64,000 nt of DNA from Mesorhizobium sp. YC-39 (lineage in GTDB: Bacteria > Pseudomonadota > Alphaproteobacteria > Rhizobiales > Rhizobiaceae): assembly GCF_025753795.1 (NCBI RefSeq), contig NZ_JAOWPS010000004.1, positions 248,001 to 312,000 of the forward strand. The letters are read 5' to 3'. Under the pieces are notes generated by a model. That model was not told where the DNA came from. It did no database searches and worked only from the letters and a program-made list of their open reading frames with translations. The translations under genes and the position numbers were made by a program. Positions 8,375 to 16,753 of the stretch are shown here, one piece after another (position 1 is the first letter of the stretch; each line of letters starts with the position of its first letter).

Positions 8375-8568
8375 CCCTCGACACGTCCGGACATGACAAC
8401 TGCCAGGCTCAGGCCGCCAGCTTGACTGTCCGGTGATTCACGATGACCTATGTCAAAGTGAATTGCCAAGCCCGTATGATGGCGTACTGTGAGACCATCG
8501 CCGGTCAACTGGTAGGCAGCCGGCGCTTGAGAGTGAAGATCGTACTCTTGCCCATAGGGAGGCTCGGT

Positions 8569-8799
8569 ATGATCAGTCTTTATCTCAGCAATTCGATCTT
8601 GTATCCGGACGACCTTGCCATGCTTCAACGCGTGTTCGGCGAAGTCTGCGCCGACGGTTGCCATGCCACCAATTCGGCCGAAGCCGAGCTGATTGCCGGC
8701 ACGCTGTTCAATCTCTTCCAGAACGGCACGGCCGACGAAGCGATGTTGCTGGCTGAATTGCGGTTGCGACAGCAGGATTATTTTCTGAAAACCGGCTAG
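8569..8799 (+). CDS. Hypothetical protein (76 aa)
   Basis: A 76-residue protein (MISLYLSNSILYPDDLAMLQ..., ending LRLRQQDYFLKTG), predicted mostly helical, with no domain I recognise. The start at 8569 is supported by AGGGAGG 6 bases upstream; the frame stays open back to 8443, but that extension has no ribosome site. Rhizobial genomes contain many small proteins of this style beside stress genes. No function is proposed. Confidence 0.6.
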   Translation: MISLYLSNSILYPDDLAMLQRVFGEVCADGCHATNSAEAELIAGTLFNLFQNGTADEAMLLAELRLRQQDYFLKTG

Positions 8800-8902
8800 C
8801 TGCTTTCCAGACCGTTCAAGTCCTCGCCGGCGATCGGTACGGGGCTATCGCGGTGGTGGTTGGCCGACGGAACAGAAACTTGCTGTCAGATGTTTATCGG
8901 TG

Positions 8903-9262
8903 ATGGCACCGATAAAACCGACCATCGCCCGCATCTGGCGCGGCAGAACCTTGCCCGAGAATGCCGACGCCTACGAGATCTACAATTTTGAAGCCGGTAT
9001 CAAGCCGCTGATCGACAAGGCGCTTGGAGTGCAGACATTTCGCGAGGACACGCCCACTTATTCGGAATTCATGACGATCTCCTATTGGGAGAGCGTCGAG
9101 GCGATGGCCGCGTTCACTGGCGGTGACCCGAAAAGCATCCACCATCTGGATCGGGACAAGGAGTTCCTGATCGAACTGCCGGCAGGTGTGCAAGTGCTCA
9201 GCATCCGCTCCAGCCACGGCGCGCTGGGTCCGCGGGACGCAGGCGATAGCAGAGACGCGTGA
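8903..9262 (+). CDS. Antibiotic biosynthesis monooxygenase (ABM)-domain protein
   Basis: A 119-residue protein of ferredoxin-like fold. It opens with TIARIWRGRTLPENADAYEIY, followed by ISYWESVEAMAAFTGGDP, the standard pattern of ABM-domain dimers. Such proteins range from cofactor-free monooxygenases to simple stress or scavenging proteins, so the substrate is unknown. A GTG codon directly precedes the ATG; the ATG at 8903 is used. Its stop overlaps the start of the next gene (TGATG at 9260-9264), so the two are translationally coupled and probably act on the same chemical or respond to the same stress. Confidence 0.7.
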   Translation: MAPIKPTIARIWRGRTLPENADAYEIYNFEAGIKPLIDKALGVQTFREDTPTYSEFMTISYWESVEAMAAFTGGDPKSIHHLDRDKEFLIELPAGVQVLSIRSSHGALGPRDAGDSRDA

Positions 9263-10161
9263 TGTTTTCGGGCTTTGAGGCGAAGACCCTACAGGTGGCG
9301 GGCACATCGATCTTCGTCAGGGTCGGTGGAACCGGTCCACCGCTGCTGCTTCTCCATGGTTTTCCCGAAACCCATCTGATGTGGCGGGATATCGCCACGG
9401 CGCTGGCGCCGCGCTTTACCGTGGTTGCCGCCGATCTCCGAGGCTATGGGCAAAGCGGTTGTCCGGCATCCTCAGCCGATCATGCTCCCTATTCGAAACG
9501 GACCATGGCTGGCGACATGGTTGAAGTCATGCGCGTGCTCGGCTTCGAGCGCTTCATGATTGCCGGCCATGATCGCGGCGGCCGTGTCGCCTATCGGCTG
9601 GCGCTCGACCATCCCGGTCAGGTGTCGAAGATCGCCGTCCTCGATGTCATCCCCACTGCCGCCGCCTGGGACCGCGCCGATGCCAGGCTGGCGATCAGCT
9701 TCTGGCCGTGGAGCCTGCTTGCGCAGCCGGAGCCGTTGCCGGAACGCCTGCTGGCGGCCGCGCCCGATGTGATTGTCGACAACGCCATCGCGCAATGGGG
9801 TTCGGCTGCCGACGCCTTCCCGGCTGAAATCAGGGCGGCCTATATCGATGCGCTGCGCGACCCCGACCATATCCACGCCATCTGCGAGGAGTATCGCGCC
9901 GCCGCTGGCATCGACCGCGACCATGACGCGCTGGACCAGGCAGAGAGCCGGCGCATCGCTTGCCCGCTGCTTGCGCTGTGGAGCAGCGAAGGCGGACTGG
10001 AAAACTGGTATGCGGATGAAGGTGGGCCGCTGGCGATCTGGCGGCAATGGGCCGACCGCGTCGAGGGCAGCGCGGTCAAAGGCGGGCACTTTTTCCCGGA
10101 GGAAAACCCTGGCGAGACAGCGATGGCCCTGTCGCGGTTTTCGCATGACGTCCCCGGTTGA
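9262..10161 (+). CDS. Alpha/beta hydrolase of the haloacetate dehalogenase/epoxide hydrolase type
   Basis: A 299-residue alpha/beta hydrolase with an aspartate nucleophile, Asp104 in AGHDRGGRVAYRLALDHP, oxyanion-hole HGFPET at 32-37, probable acid Asp128 (IAVLDVIP) and base His276 (GGHFFPEE). This motif set is that of haloacetate and fluoroacetate dehalogenases. The cap, however, reads FWPWSLLAQP (147-156) where fluoroacetate dehalogenases have His-Trp in the halide pocket; the His position is Pro149 here. Fluoride release is therefore doubtful, and a chloro/bromo-acid dehalogenase or epoxide hydrolase role is equally possible. It overlaps the ABM gene by one base. Confidence 0.8.
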   Translation: MFSGFEAKTLQVAGTSIFVRVGGTGPPLLLLHGFPETHLMWRDIATALAPRFTVVAADLRGYGQSGCPASSADHAPYSKRTMAGDMVEVMRVLGFERFMIAGHDRGGRVAYRLALDHPGQVSKIAVLDVIPTAAAWDRADARLAISFWPWSLLAQPEPLPERLLAAAPDVIVDNAIAQWGSAADAFPAEIRAAYIDALRDPDHIHAICEEYRAAAGIDRDHDALDQAESRRIACPLLALWSSEGGLENWYADEGGPLAIWRQWADRVEGSAVKGGHFFPEENPGETAMALSRFSHDVPG

Positions 10162-10229
10162 TCACAGTGCCGCCGGACCCGTTCGCGCAATATGGACTCT
10201 CGATTCCCGGTCACCTATCTTGCCCGCTG

Positions 10230-10245
10230 TGTGGACGGCTCCACA
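10230..10245. promoter_or_regulatory. Small perfect inverted repeat before the hydratase
   Basis: TGTGGA and TCCACA separated by CGGC, about 80 bases upstream of the hydratase start. It could be an operator or a small hairpin; nothing further ties it to a regulator. Confidence 0.25.
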
Positions 10246-10322
10246 TAGTGGAATGCTCCTTGCCGGCTCCTGATCCACGAAGCCACGGGTAGTGGGCGGA
10301 TTCCCTCATTCCGGAGCTAACG

Positions 10323-11111
10323 ATGCTCGATCCAAAAAAGGCCAGGGCCGCGTCGCAGCTGTTGGTTGGCCATTGGGACAAGGGCACCCGTCTGGACGCC
10401 ATCCCCGAGGCGTTGCGGCCACAAACGCGAATCGAAGGTTACGCGATCCAGTCGCATGTGATGGCTCGTTCGGCGGCTCCGCTTTTCGGCTGGAAGATTG
10501 CCGCAACCAGTCTGGCCGGACAAAGGCACATCAACGTCGACGGCCCGATGGCCGGGCGTCTGCTGGCCGAAAAAGAGGTTGAGGTCGGCGGGGCCATTTC
10601 CCTGGCGACCAGCAATATGCGCGTGGCCGAGATCGAGTTCGCTTTTCGTTTCGGCCGCCAACTGCGGGCTCGTTCAGCACCCTATGAAATCGCTGAAGTG
10701 ATGGATGCCGTTGCGAGCTTGCACCCGGCGATCGAAATACCGGACTCACGTTATGACGATTTCTGTGCAGTCGGCGCACCGCAGCTCATCGCGGACAACG
10801 CCTGCGCCAATCTGTTCGTCATCGGCCAGGCTGTAGAAGACGATTGGCGCGACGTGGATCTCGCGAAGCACCCGGTGGTCGCTTTCGTTTCTGGAAAGCC
10901 ACAGCATAACGGGACGGGGGCAGCTGTGTTGGGCGACCCTCGTATTGCGCTTGCATGGCTCGTCAATGAATTGTCGGGCCTGGGCATTGCACTCCAGCCG
11001 GGAGAGGTGGTGATGACCGGCACCTGCGTGACGCCGATAAGCGTCGAGGCCGGTGACGAAATCACCGGCGATTTAGGCAGGTTTGGGCGCGTCTCGGTCA
11101 GCTTTGTCTAG
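10323..11111 (+). CDS. 2-keto-4-pentenoate hydratase family protein
   Basis: A 262-residue protein resembling MhpD/HpcG-type hydratases of the fumarylacetoacetase-like superfamily. Visible family features are the N-terminal helical region, GYAIQSHVMA, FGWKIAATS, the metal-binding AEIEFAFRFG, LHPAIEIPDSRY and the C-terminal LQPGEVVMTGTCVTPISVEAGD. Such enzymes add water to 2-hydroxydienoates in meta-cleavage of aromatics, but no dioxygenase or aldolase genes lie nearby, so it may serve another 2-keto acid pathway. GGAG lies 6 bases before the ATG. It is preceded by a 160-base gap with a small inverted repeat and appears monocistronic. Confidence 0.78.
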   Translation: MLDPKKARAASQLLVGHWDKGTRLDAIPEALRPQTRIEGYAIQSHVMARSAAPLFGWKIAATSLAGQRHINVDGPMAGRLLAEKEVEVGGAISLATSNMRVAEIEFAFRFGRQLRARSAPYEIAEVMDAVASLHPAIEIPDSRYDDFCAVGAPQLIADNACANLFVIGQAVEDDWRDVDLAKHPVVAFVSGKPQHNGTGAAVLGDPRIALAWLVNELSGLGIALQPGEVVMTGTCVTPISVEAGDEITGDLGRFGRVSVSFV

Positions 11112-11177
11112 GGTGCCCCGCGCAGCCTGACCGCGGCGCTGCGCATATGGACCGCCAACGATCGGTTCTGTCCGCGT

Positions 11178-11423
11178 TCACTCGACCAGAATATGCGCCT
11201 CCCGCGCGGCGCCGACAAAGGCTTCCCTTGCGGCTTCGGCCGGAACGTCGCCGCTCATGGCCCGGCGGCAGGCGCGCAGCGCTGAGCTGTGTTGCAGACT
11301 GCCCGCATCCCGCCAATCGCCCGACAGTAACTCCACCGCTTGCTGTGCGCTCAAGATGTTTCGGGTCGCGCCGGCAATGCCGATCGAAACTGGCACCGGC
11401 CTGGAAAACCATCCTTGGTTCAT
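11178..11423 (-). CDS. DUF982 domain protein
   Basis: An 81-residue protein of the DUF982 family, small proteins abundant in Rhizobium and Mesorhizobium and of unknown function. The family pattern W..PV (WFSRPVPVSI), a central ..A.ELL.GDW and the C-terminal ACRRAMSGDVPAEAAREAFVGAAREA are present. The ATG at 11423 is preferred to an in-frame GTG at 11450. It lies after the ABC permease gene on the same strand with a gap of about 105 bases, so it could be at the tail of that operon. Confidence 0.75.
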   Translation of the reverse strand: MNQGWFSRPVPVSIGIAGATRNILSAQQAVELLSGDWRDAGSLQHSSALRACRRAMSGDVPAEAAREAFVGAAREAHILVE

Positions 11424-11528
11424 GGCGTAGCCCCTGCTGCTGTCGAACACTCTAAACGCATCCGATGGCTCAAGGTTTCCTTGTCGCCGATCATCACGGC
11501 GTGAACCCGGTGATGGAGACGCCGCCCG

Positions 11529-12332
11529 CTATTCCTGGCGCAGCCTGACCACGACGCTGCGCACCGCCAGCACCAGCACGGTGATGATGATCAGGATCAC
11601 CGACAGCGCTGCGATCGCCGGGTCGATATTGTCGCGCAGGCCCATCCACATCAGCCGGGGCAGGGTGATGGCGTTGACCGAGGTGATGAACAGAGTGACA
11701 CCGATCTCTTCCCAGGAGAGCACGAAGGACAACAACGCGGCGGTGACGATGCCGAACTTGATGTTGGGCATGATGATGCGCGTGGCGCGCTCCCATACCG
11801 TGGCCCCGAGACCGCGCGCGGCAAGGTCGATGCGCCGGTCGAGCTGGCTGAGCGAGACCAGGATCAGCACCGTGGCGAAGGGCACCGTCATCACCGCATG
11901 CGCCATGGCGACGCCGAGCCAGGTGTCATAGCCGAAGAACGCGCTGAAACCCGAGATCGAGGTCAGCAGGAAGTAGAGCGTGATCGCCGACACCACCGGC
12001 GGCACCACCATCGGCAACAGCACGAAACCGACCAGGGCCGCGGTGAAGCGCGGCTGGAACATCCAGACGCCGAGACTGAAGCAGAGTGCCAGCACAGTGG
12101 AAAAGGCGCTGCTGACGATGCCGATCCGGATCGAGAGCAGGATCGAGTTGATCCAGCGTGGATCCTCGATCAGCGCCCGATAGTGGCGTAGCGACAATTC
12201 GCCGGAAGGCATAGCCAGCATGCGGCTCGGTGTCAGCGATACGGGGATGACCGCCAGCAGCGGCAACAGCAGGAACAGCGCCACCAGGGCGGCAAGGATC
12301 AGTGAGACGGGACCGGGGCGATAGGTGGGCAT
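11529..12332 (-). CDS. ABC importer permease, PotC/PotI type
   Basis: A 267-residue inner-membrane protein with six predicted helices and the binding-protein-dependent permease (EAA) loop near DLAARGLGATVWERATRIIMPNIKFG. It is the second permease of a polyamine/opine/spermidine-type importer. The start ATG at 12332 overlaps the stop codon of the upstream permease (TGATG), which fixes the start and implies translational coupling. The open frame continues upstream into the partner gene, but that is out-of-frame reading of the partner and not part of this protein. Confidence 0.9.
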   Translation of the reverse strand: MPTYRPGPVSLILAALVALFLLLPLLAVIPVSLTPSRMLAMPSGELSLRHYRALIEDPRWINSILLSIRIGIVSSAFSTVLALCFSLGVWMFQPRFTAALVGFVLLPMVVPPVVSAITLYFLLTSISGFSAFFGYDTWLGVAMAHAVMTVPFATVLILVSLSQLDRRIDLAARGLGATVWERATRIIMPNIKFGIVTAALLSFVLSWEEIGVTLFITSVNAITLPRLMWMGLRDNIDPAIAALSVILIIITVLVLAVRSVVVRLRQE

Positions 12333-13165
12333 CAGACCAGCTGCCTCGGCCTGACATAGCGGAACAGCAGCGCCATCAGCGCGCCGACGAACAGCACCAG
12401 TACCACGCTGATCGCCGCACCCAGGCCCCAGTCCGGGCTCTGGAAGATGCGGAGGTAAATCAGCTCGGCGACCATCACGCTGCGGCCGCCACCGAGGATC
12501 GCCGGCGTGACGAAGAAGCCCAGCGAAAAGACGAAGACGATCAGCGCCGAGCCGATGATGCCGGAGCGTGTCATCGGCACGAACACCGACCAGAAGGTGC
12601 GCATGCGGCTGGAGCCTAGTCCGCGCGCCGCGAGCAGCACGCGGTCGTCGAGGCTGCGCATGGAGGACGCCAGCGGGAAGACGGCGAAGGGAATGAGGAA
12701 ATGCGTCATGCCGACGATGACGCCGAATTCGTTGCGCACCAGCGTCAGCGGTTCCGAGATGAAGCCGATCGATTGCAGCCAGGTGTTGATCAGGCCGCGA
12801 TTGGACAGAAGCGCCACCCAGCCGAAGGCGCGCGTCAGCACCGAGATCCAGAACGGGACGAGAATGCAGAATTCGGCGATCACGCGCTGCACCGGCGTGC
12901 CGCGCACCCACACCACGGTGATGGCATAGGCGGCGGCGACCGAAACGACGGTGACGATGGCGGCGATGCGCAATGTGCGAATGAACACCGACTGTACCAG
13001 ATCGTCGGTGAGCAGCGCGTTGTATTGCCCGAGCCCTGGCGTCGGCAGGGTAAAACTCCATTTGACGACGCCGAGGAATGGCCAGGCATAGGCAAGGACG
13101 AGAAACAGGAGCAGCGGCGCCATCAAAAGCGCCGCGCCCATCCTGTCGGAGAAATATGCTCTCAT
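12332..13165 (-). CDS. ABC importer permease, PotB/PotH type
   Basis: A 277-residue inner-membrane permease with six predicted helices; the EAA-type cytoplasmic loop is LLAARGLGSSRMRTFWSVFVPMTRSGI. It pairs with the 267-residue permease encoded immediately downstream with a one-base overlap. Together with the ATPase (14382-15476) and binding protein (13190-14302) it forms a complete class I importer of the spermidine/putrescine family, a group that also carries opines, 2-aminoethylphosphonate and other cationic or zwitterionic compounds. Confidence 0.9.
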   Translation of the reverse strand: MRAYFSDRMGAALLMAPLLLFLVLAYAWPFLGVVKWSFTLPTPGLGQYNALLTDDLVQSVFIRTLRIAAIVTVVSVAAAYAITVVWVRGTPVQRVIAEFCILVPFWISVLTRAFGWVALLSNRGLINTWLQSIGFISEPLTLVRNEFGVIVGMTHFLIPFAVFPLASSMRSLDDRVLLAARGLGSSRMRTFWSVFVPMTRSGIIGSALIVFVFSLGFFVTPAILGGGRSVMVAELIYLRIFQSPDWGLGAAISVVLVLFVGALMALLFRYVRPRQLV

Positions 13166-13189
13166 CTTGGTCCGATTATCCCGCCCTGA

Positions 13190-14302
13190 TCAGGCGGAGA
13201 TGATCTTCGTGTACTCGTCGAGCGCCGGGCCGTAGTTCTTGGCGTACCACTCCATGTCGAGCGCGATCTGCTTCTTCATGTTTTCGGGATCGACGGGATT
13301 GATGCGCTTCTTGTCGGCGGGGATCAGCGCATCCGCCGCCGGATTGGCCGGACCCTGGCCGAGCTTGTCGAACATGATGAGCTGCTTTTCCGGATCCTGG
13401 GCGCTGGCGATGAACTTCATCGCGGCGTCCTTGCCGCCGGGATTATTCTTGAGCACGGCGAGCGCTCCAGGCGAGATCAGGCCCTGGTCCCAGATGAACT
13501 TGATCTTGCCGCCGGAATCCTGTTCGATCAGCGACGCGCGGGTGGACCACACAATCGCCATCGAGGCCTCGCCATTGAGCAGCACGCTCTGGCTCTCGGC
13601 GCCGCCGCCCCAATAGGCCACGACATTTTCCTTGAAGGCGGCGATCTTGTCGTGCGCGCGCTTGAGGTCGAGCGGATAGAGCGAGGCCGGCGCGACGCCG
13701 TCGGCCAGAAGTGCTGCCTCCCAGCTCGACACGCCCCATTTGTAGAGCGATCGCTTGCCGGGGAATTTTGCCACGTCGAAGAAATCGGCCATGCCGGTCG
13801 GTGCATTGCTGCCGTATTTCTCCGAGTCGTAGGCGATGACATAGGAGAAGAAATAGGTCGAGGCGGCGTATTCCCAACCGAAGCCCTCGCGCATCTTCTT
13901 CTTGTCGACGACCGCGTAGTCGATCGGCTCCAGCGCGCCTTGGGCGCCGAGCGTGATGGCCGAGAACGGATCGACGTCGACGAGGTCCCAGGTCGGCGCG
14001 CCGCTCTTGAACTGCGCCGCGATCGCGCCCTCGGTCGGACCGGAGCCGTCCATCTTGACGGTGATGCCGGTGTCCTTGGTGAAGGGCTGGCCATAGGCGG
14101 CGTCATAGGCAGTGATGGCGTCGCCGCCCCAGTTGACCAGCACCAGTTCCTTCGCTTGTGCGAACGCGCCGGTCGAGCGCAGCAGCATTGGCGTGCCGGC
14201 CAGCACAAATGCTGCAAGCTGCGTGAACTGCCGGCGCGAGATCTCGCCGCGCGCCGCCCTGGCGGACAGGGCCTCGATGGAGTGTTTCTTGGTGTCGTTC
14301 AT
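13190..14302 (-). CDS. ABC importer periplasmic binding protein, PotD/PotF type
   Basis: A 370-residue solute-binding protein. The N-terminus carries a twin-arginine-like signal (SRRQFTQLAAFVLAGTPMLL...GAFAQA), then ELVLVNWGGDAITAYDAAYG typical of the spermidine/putrescine-binding cluster. AGGGGA precedes the ATG at 14302. It lies between the ATPase gene (79 bases upstream) and the two permease genes (24 bases downstream), so it belongs to the same operon. The ligand is not evident from sequence; the catabolic genes at 16754-20354 suggest an arginine-derived or guanidino compound, which is inference from proximity. Confidence 0.88.
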   Translation of the reverse strand: MNDTKKHSIEALSARAARGEISRRQFTQLAAFVLAGTPMLLRSTGAFAQAKELVLVNWGGDAITAYDAAYGQPFTKDTGITVKMDGSGPTEGAIAAQFKSGAPTWDLVDVDPFSAITLGAQGALEPIDYAVVDKKKMREGFGWEYAASTYFFSYVIAYDSEKYGSNAPTGMADFFDVAKFPGKRSLYKWGVSSWEAALLADGVAPASLYPLDLKRAHDKIAAFKENVVAYWGGGAESQSVLLNGEASMAIVWSTRASLIEQDSGGKIKFIWDQGLISPGALAVLKNNPGGKDAAMKFIASAQDPEKQLIMFDKLGQGPANPAADALIPADKKRINPVDPENMKKQIALDMEWYAKNYGPALDEYTKIISA

Positions 14303-14381
14303 GTCAGTTCCCCTTTTTGTCGTTGGTGTTTCCGGTAGTTAGCGCGAATCCCTGGTTCATCACTTGAAGATTCGCAAATCG

Positions 14382-15476
14382 TCATTGTCCTCCGTGCGGA
14401 AGGAGGAAACCTTTTTCGGCCGGCCAGGTCAGCCAGACGGAGTTGCCCTTGCTGAGTGCGGAGGCCGCTACCTCGTTCGGCACCGAGACCGTCACCTTGG
14501 CGCCCTGGCGAGTCGTGAGATCGAGCCGCGTCGCAGCACCAAGATAGGTCGAGGCTACAGCCGTTGCGGCGATGCCGTTCTCGCCCGCTGCCGCCTCGCG
14601 CGCGATCGACATGTATTCGGGCCGGATCGCCAGGATGGCGTCGCCACGGACCTTCTCGGCCTTGCAGTGCATGTTGACCGCTCGGTCTTCGCAGAGGCCC
14701 GTCGAGCCATTGTCGGCCGGACGCACGCCCTTCAGCGGCAGCATGTTGATCTCGCCGAGGAATTCGGCGACGAAGCGGTTGTCCGGCCGGTCATAGACCT
14801 CGTCAGGCGCACCGACCTGCAGCAATTTGCCGTGGTTGAAGATGGCGACGCGCGACGACAGCGCCAGCGCTTCGCTCTGATCATGGGTGACGAAGACGAA
14901 GGTGGTGCCAGTCTCCTGGTGGAGGCGCTTCATCTCGGCCTGCATCTGGCCGCGCAGGCCCTTGTCGAGCGCCGAGAACGGCTCGTCGAGCAACAGCACG
15001 CCCGGCTCGAACACCAAAGCGCGCGCCAGCGCCACGCGCTGCTGCTGGCCGCCGGAAAGCTGCGATGGCAGCTTTTTTTCATGGCCTTTCAGCCCGACGC
15101 GCTCGATCATCTCGCCAACGCGGCGCTTGATCTCGGTGGCCGATTTCTTGCGTACCTTGAGCGGGAAAGCGATGTTGGCCTCGACCGACATATGCGGGAA
15201 CAGCGCATAGCCCTGGAACACCATGCCGGCGGCGCGCTGCTCGGCCGGCCGCTCGGTGATGTCGACGCCGTCGCTGAACAGGCGGCCGTCGCTCGGCTGC
15301 ACGAAACCGGCAAGGATCATCAGGAAGGTGGTCTTGCCCGAGCCGGACGGCCCAAGCAGGGTCAGGAATTCGCCGCGGCCAATATCGAGCGTCAGATTGT
15401 CCAGCGCTCGGAACGAGCCGAAGCTCTTGCCGATCCCGATTGCCTTGATTTCTGCGGCCCGGCCGGGTTGCTGCAT
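14382..15476 (-). CDS. ABC importer ATPase, PotA type
   Basis: A 364-residue ATPase with Walker A GPSGSGKT (42-49), signature LSGGQQQR (140-147), Walker B LLLDEP (161-166) and a C-terminal TOBE domain, as in PotA/FbpC proteins. It energises the importer encoded downstream. The ATG at 15476 is used because the ABC fold starts right after it; an in-frame start at 15524 adds 16 residues without family support. It is the first gene of the four-gene transport operon and sits just below a large palindromic repeat. Confidence 0.92.
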   Translation of the reverse strand: MQQPGRAAEIKAIGIGKSFGSFRALDNLTLDIGRGEFLTLLGPSGSGKTTFLMILAGFVQPSDGRLFSDGVDITERPAEQRAAGMVFQGYALFPHMSVEANIAFPLKVRKKSATEIKRRVGEMIERVGLKGHEKKLPSQLSGGQQQRVALARALVFEPGVLLLDEPFSALDKGLRGQMQAEMKRLHQETGTTFVFVTHDQSEALALSSRVAIFNHGKLLQVGAPDEVYDRPDNRFVAEFLGEINMLPLKGVRPADNGSTGLCEDRAVNMHCKAEKVRGDAILAIRPEYMSIAREAAAGENGIAATAVASTYLGAATRLDLTTRQGAKVTVSVPNEVAASALSKGNSVWLTWPAEKGFLLPHGGQ

Positions 15477-15580
15477 CCTGCCTTGTTCCTCACGGTTGGT
15501 GCAAATCGTAGGCACGGCGCGCATTCACCGCAACCGAATAGTTTTCGCCTGATCGGCAAATTTGATTCATCTATGGGGTA

Positions 15581-15758
15581 GCGCTGCTGATCTCCCCCCT
15601 CGAGGGGGAGATGTCGCCAAAGGCGACAGAGGGGGTCGTTGCGCGTGAAGCGGCGACGTTCTCTTTCTTTAAGGAAAAGCCAGATTGGCCGAGCCCAGTC
15701 GGACCGACCCCCTCTGGCCGCTTTGCGGCCATCTCCCCCTCGAGGGGGGAGATCAGCG
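15581..15758. repeat. Nested palindromic intergenic element (CTCCCCCTCGAGGGGGAG family)
   Basis: Two inverted arms, about 15581-15640 and 15704-15758, each contain an internal CTCCCCCTCGAGGGGGAGAT palindrome followed by a second hairpin (GTCGCC-AAA-GGCGAC in the left arm, GGCCGC-AAA-GCGGCC in the right, read on the minus strand). The arms are near-identical in reverse complement, enclosing about 60 bases. The two minor stems differ in sequence but both stay paired. Related shorter copies occur at 42064-42093, 51695-51745, 55657-55699 and 57829-57883. This is the style of rhizobial intergenic mosaic elements. Confidence 0.85.
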
Positions 15759-15762
15759 CCCC

Positions 15763-16659
15763 TCAATACGTCGCCAGCCTGTTCTCCGAGAGCTTCGCCC
15801 TTAGCCAATCGCTGAAGGCATTCAGCACCGGATGGCTGGCCTTGGCATGCTCGAAGACCAGGAAATAGGACCGTGGCGAGGGGACCGACGCTTCGAAGGG
15901 CTTGACCAACCGGCCCTCGCTCAGCGCCCGGCGGCCGGTCAACTCGTCGCCCATGGCGATGCCCTGGCCGGCGATCGCCGCCGAAAAGACCAGGTTCATG
16001 TCGGAAAAGAAGATGCCGCCTTCGGTATCGGGATTTTCGACCTTGGAGAGCGCCAGCCAGCGCGCCCAGTCCTCGGTGTCGCCGAGATGGAGCAGATTGG
16101 CGCGCAGTACGTCGGCTGGCTTGGAAAATCCGCCGACCTTGTTGAGCAGCGTCGGACTGCAGAGCGGCGTGAAGAAGACTTCGCAAAGCAGTTCCACCGC
16201 CCGGTTCGGCCAGTTGCCGACGCCGAAGGCGATGAAGGCGTCGGCGTCGGGATTGCTGACGTCGTCCAGGCGTCGGGGCGTCAGGATGGAGAGCGCCACA
16301 TCCGGATACATCTGCTGGAACTCACCGATATGGGTGCACAGGAACATCGAGGCGAAGCCTGGCGGGCAGGAGATTGCGAAGGAACCGCCGACGCCGGCGC
16401 CGCTGTTCTGGGTCACCGCGTCGCCAAGCACGGTCAGCGCCTTGCGGACATCGTCTGCGTAGCGCTGGCCGCGCGGCGTCAGCGCCACACCCTTGCCGAT
16501 GCGCTGCAGGAGATCGAAGCCGAGGTCGCGTTCGAGCAGGCGAAGCTGGTGGCTGACGGCACTGCGGGTGAGGTGCAGTTCATCGGCGGCGCGCCAGACA
16601 CTGCCGTGGCGAGCAAAGCTGTCGAGAGCGCGCAGCGCCTGGGTGGAAGGTATTCGCAA
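15763..16659 (-). CDS. LysR-family regulator, GcvA-like
   Basis: A 298-residue LysR regulator. Its N-terminal winged helix-turn-helix (STQALRALDSFARHGSVWRAADELHLTRSAVSHQLRLLERDLG) resembles GcvA/AmpR-type members, followed by a substrate-binding-type effector domain. The start appears to be TTG at 16659 with GAGG just upstream; this gives the family's normal N-terminus. It is divergent from the M20 amidohydrolase at 16754 with a gap of about 95 bases, the classical arrangement for a LysR activator and its target, so it probably controls the 16754-19283 operon and perhaps itself. Confidence 0.88.
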   Translation of the reverse strand: MRIPSTQALRALDSFARHGSVWRAADELHLTRSAVSHQLRLLERDLGFDLLQRIGKGVALTPRGQRYADDVRKALTVLGDAVTQNSGAGVGGSFAISCPPGFASMFLCTHIGEFQQMYPDVALSILTPRRLDDVSNPDADAFIAFGVGNWPNRAVELLCEVFFTPLCSPTLLNKVGGFSKPADVLRANLLHLGDTEDWARWLALSKVENPDTEGGIFFSDMNLVFSAAIAGQGIAMGDELTGRRALSEGRLVKPFEASVPSPRSYFLVFEHAKASHPVLNAFSDWLRAKLSENRLATY

Positions 16660-16753
16660 GAGGCCTCAGGTGAACCGAATTTGCATGAGCCGGAAAAACA
16701 TATCACTTTCTTGCGAGGCGCTTCACTGCTTTCTTTGACGGATGGAGAAACCG

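Noticed and set aside
11529..13061. A 510-residue version of the PotC-type permease
   Set aside because: The first 243 residues are out-of-frame reading of the neighbouring permease; the true start is the ATG at 12332, overlapping the partner stop.
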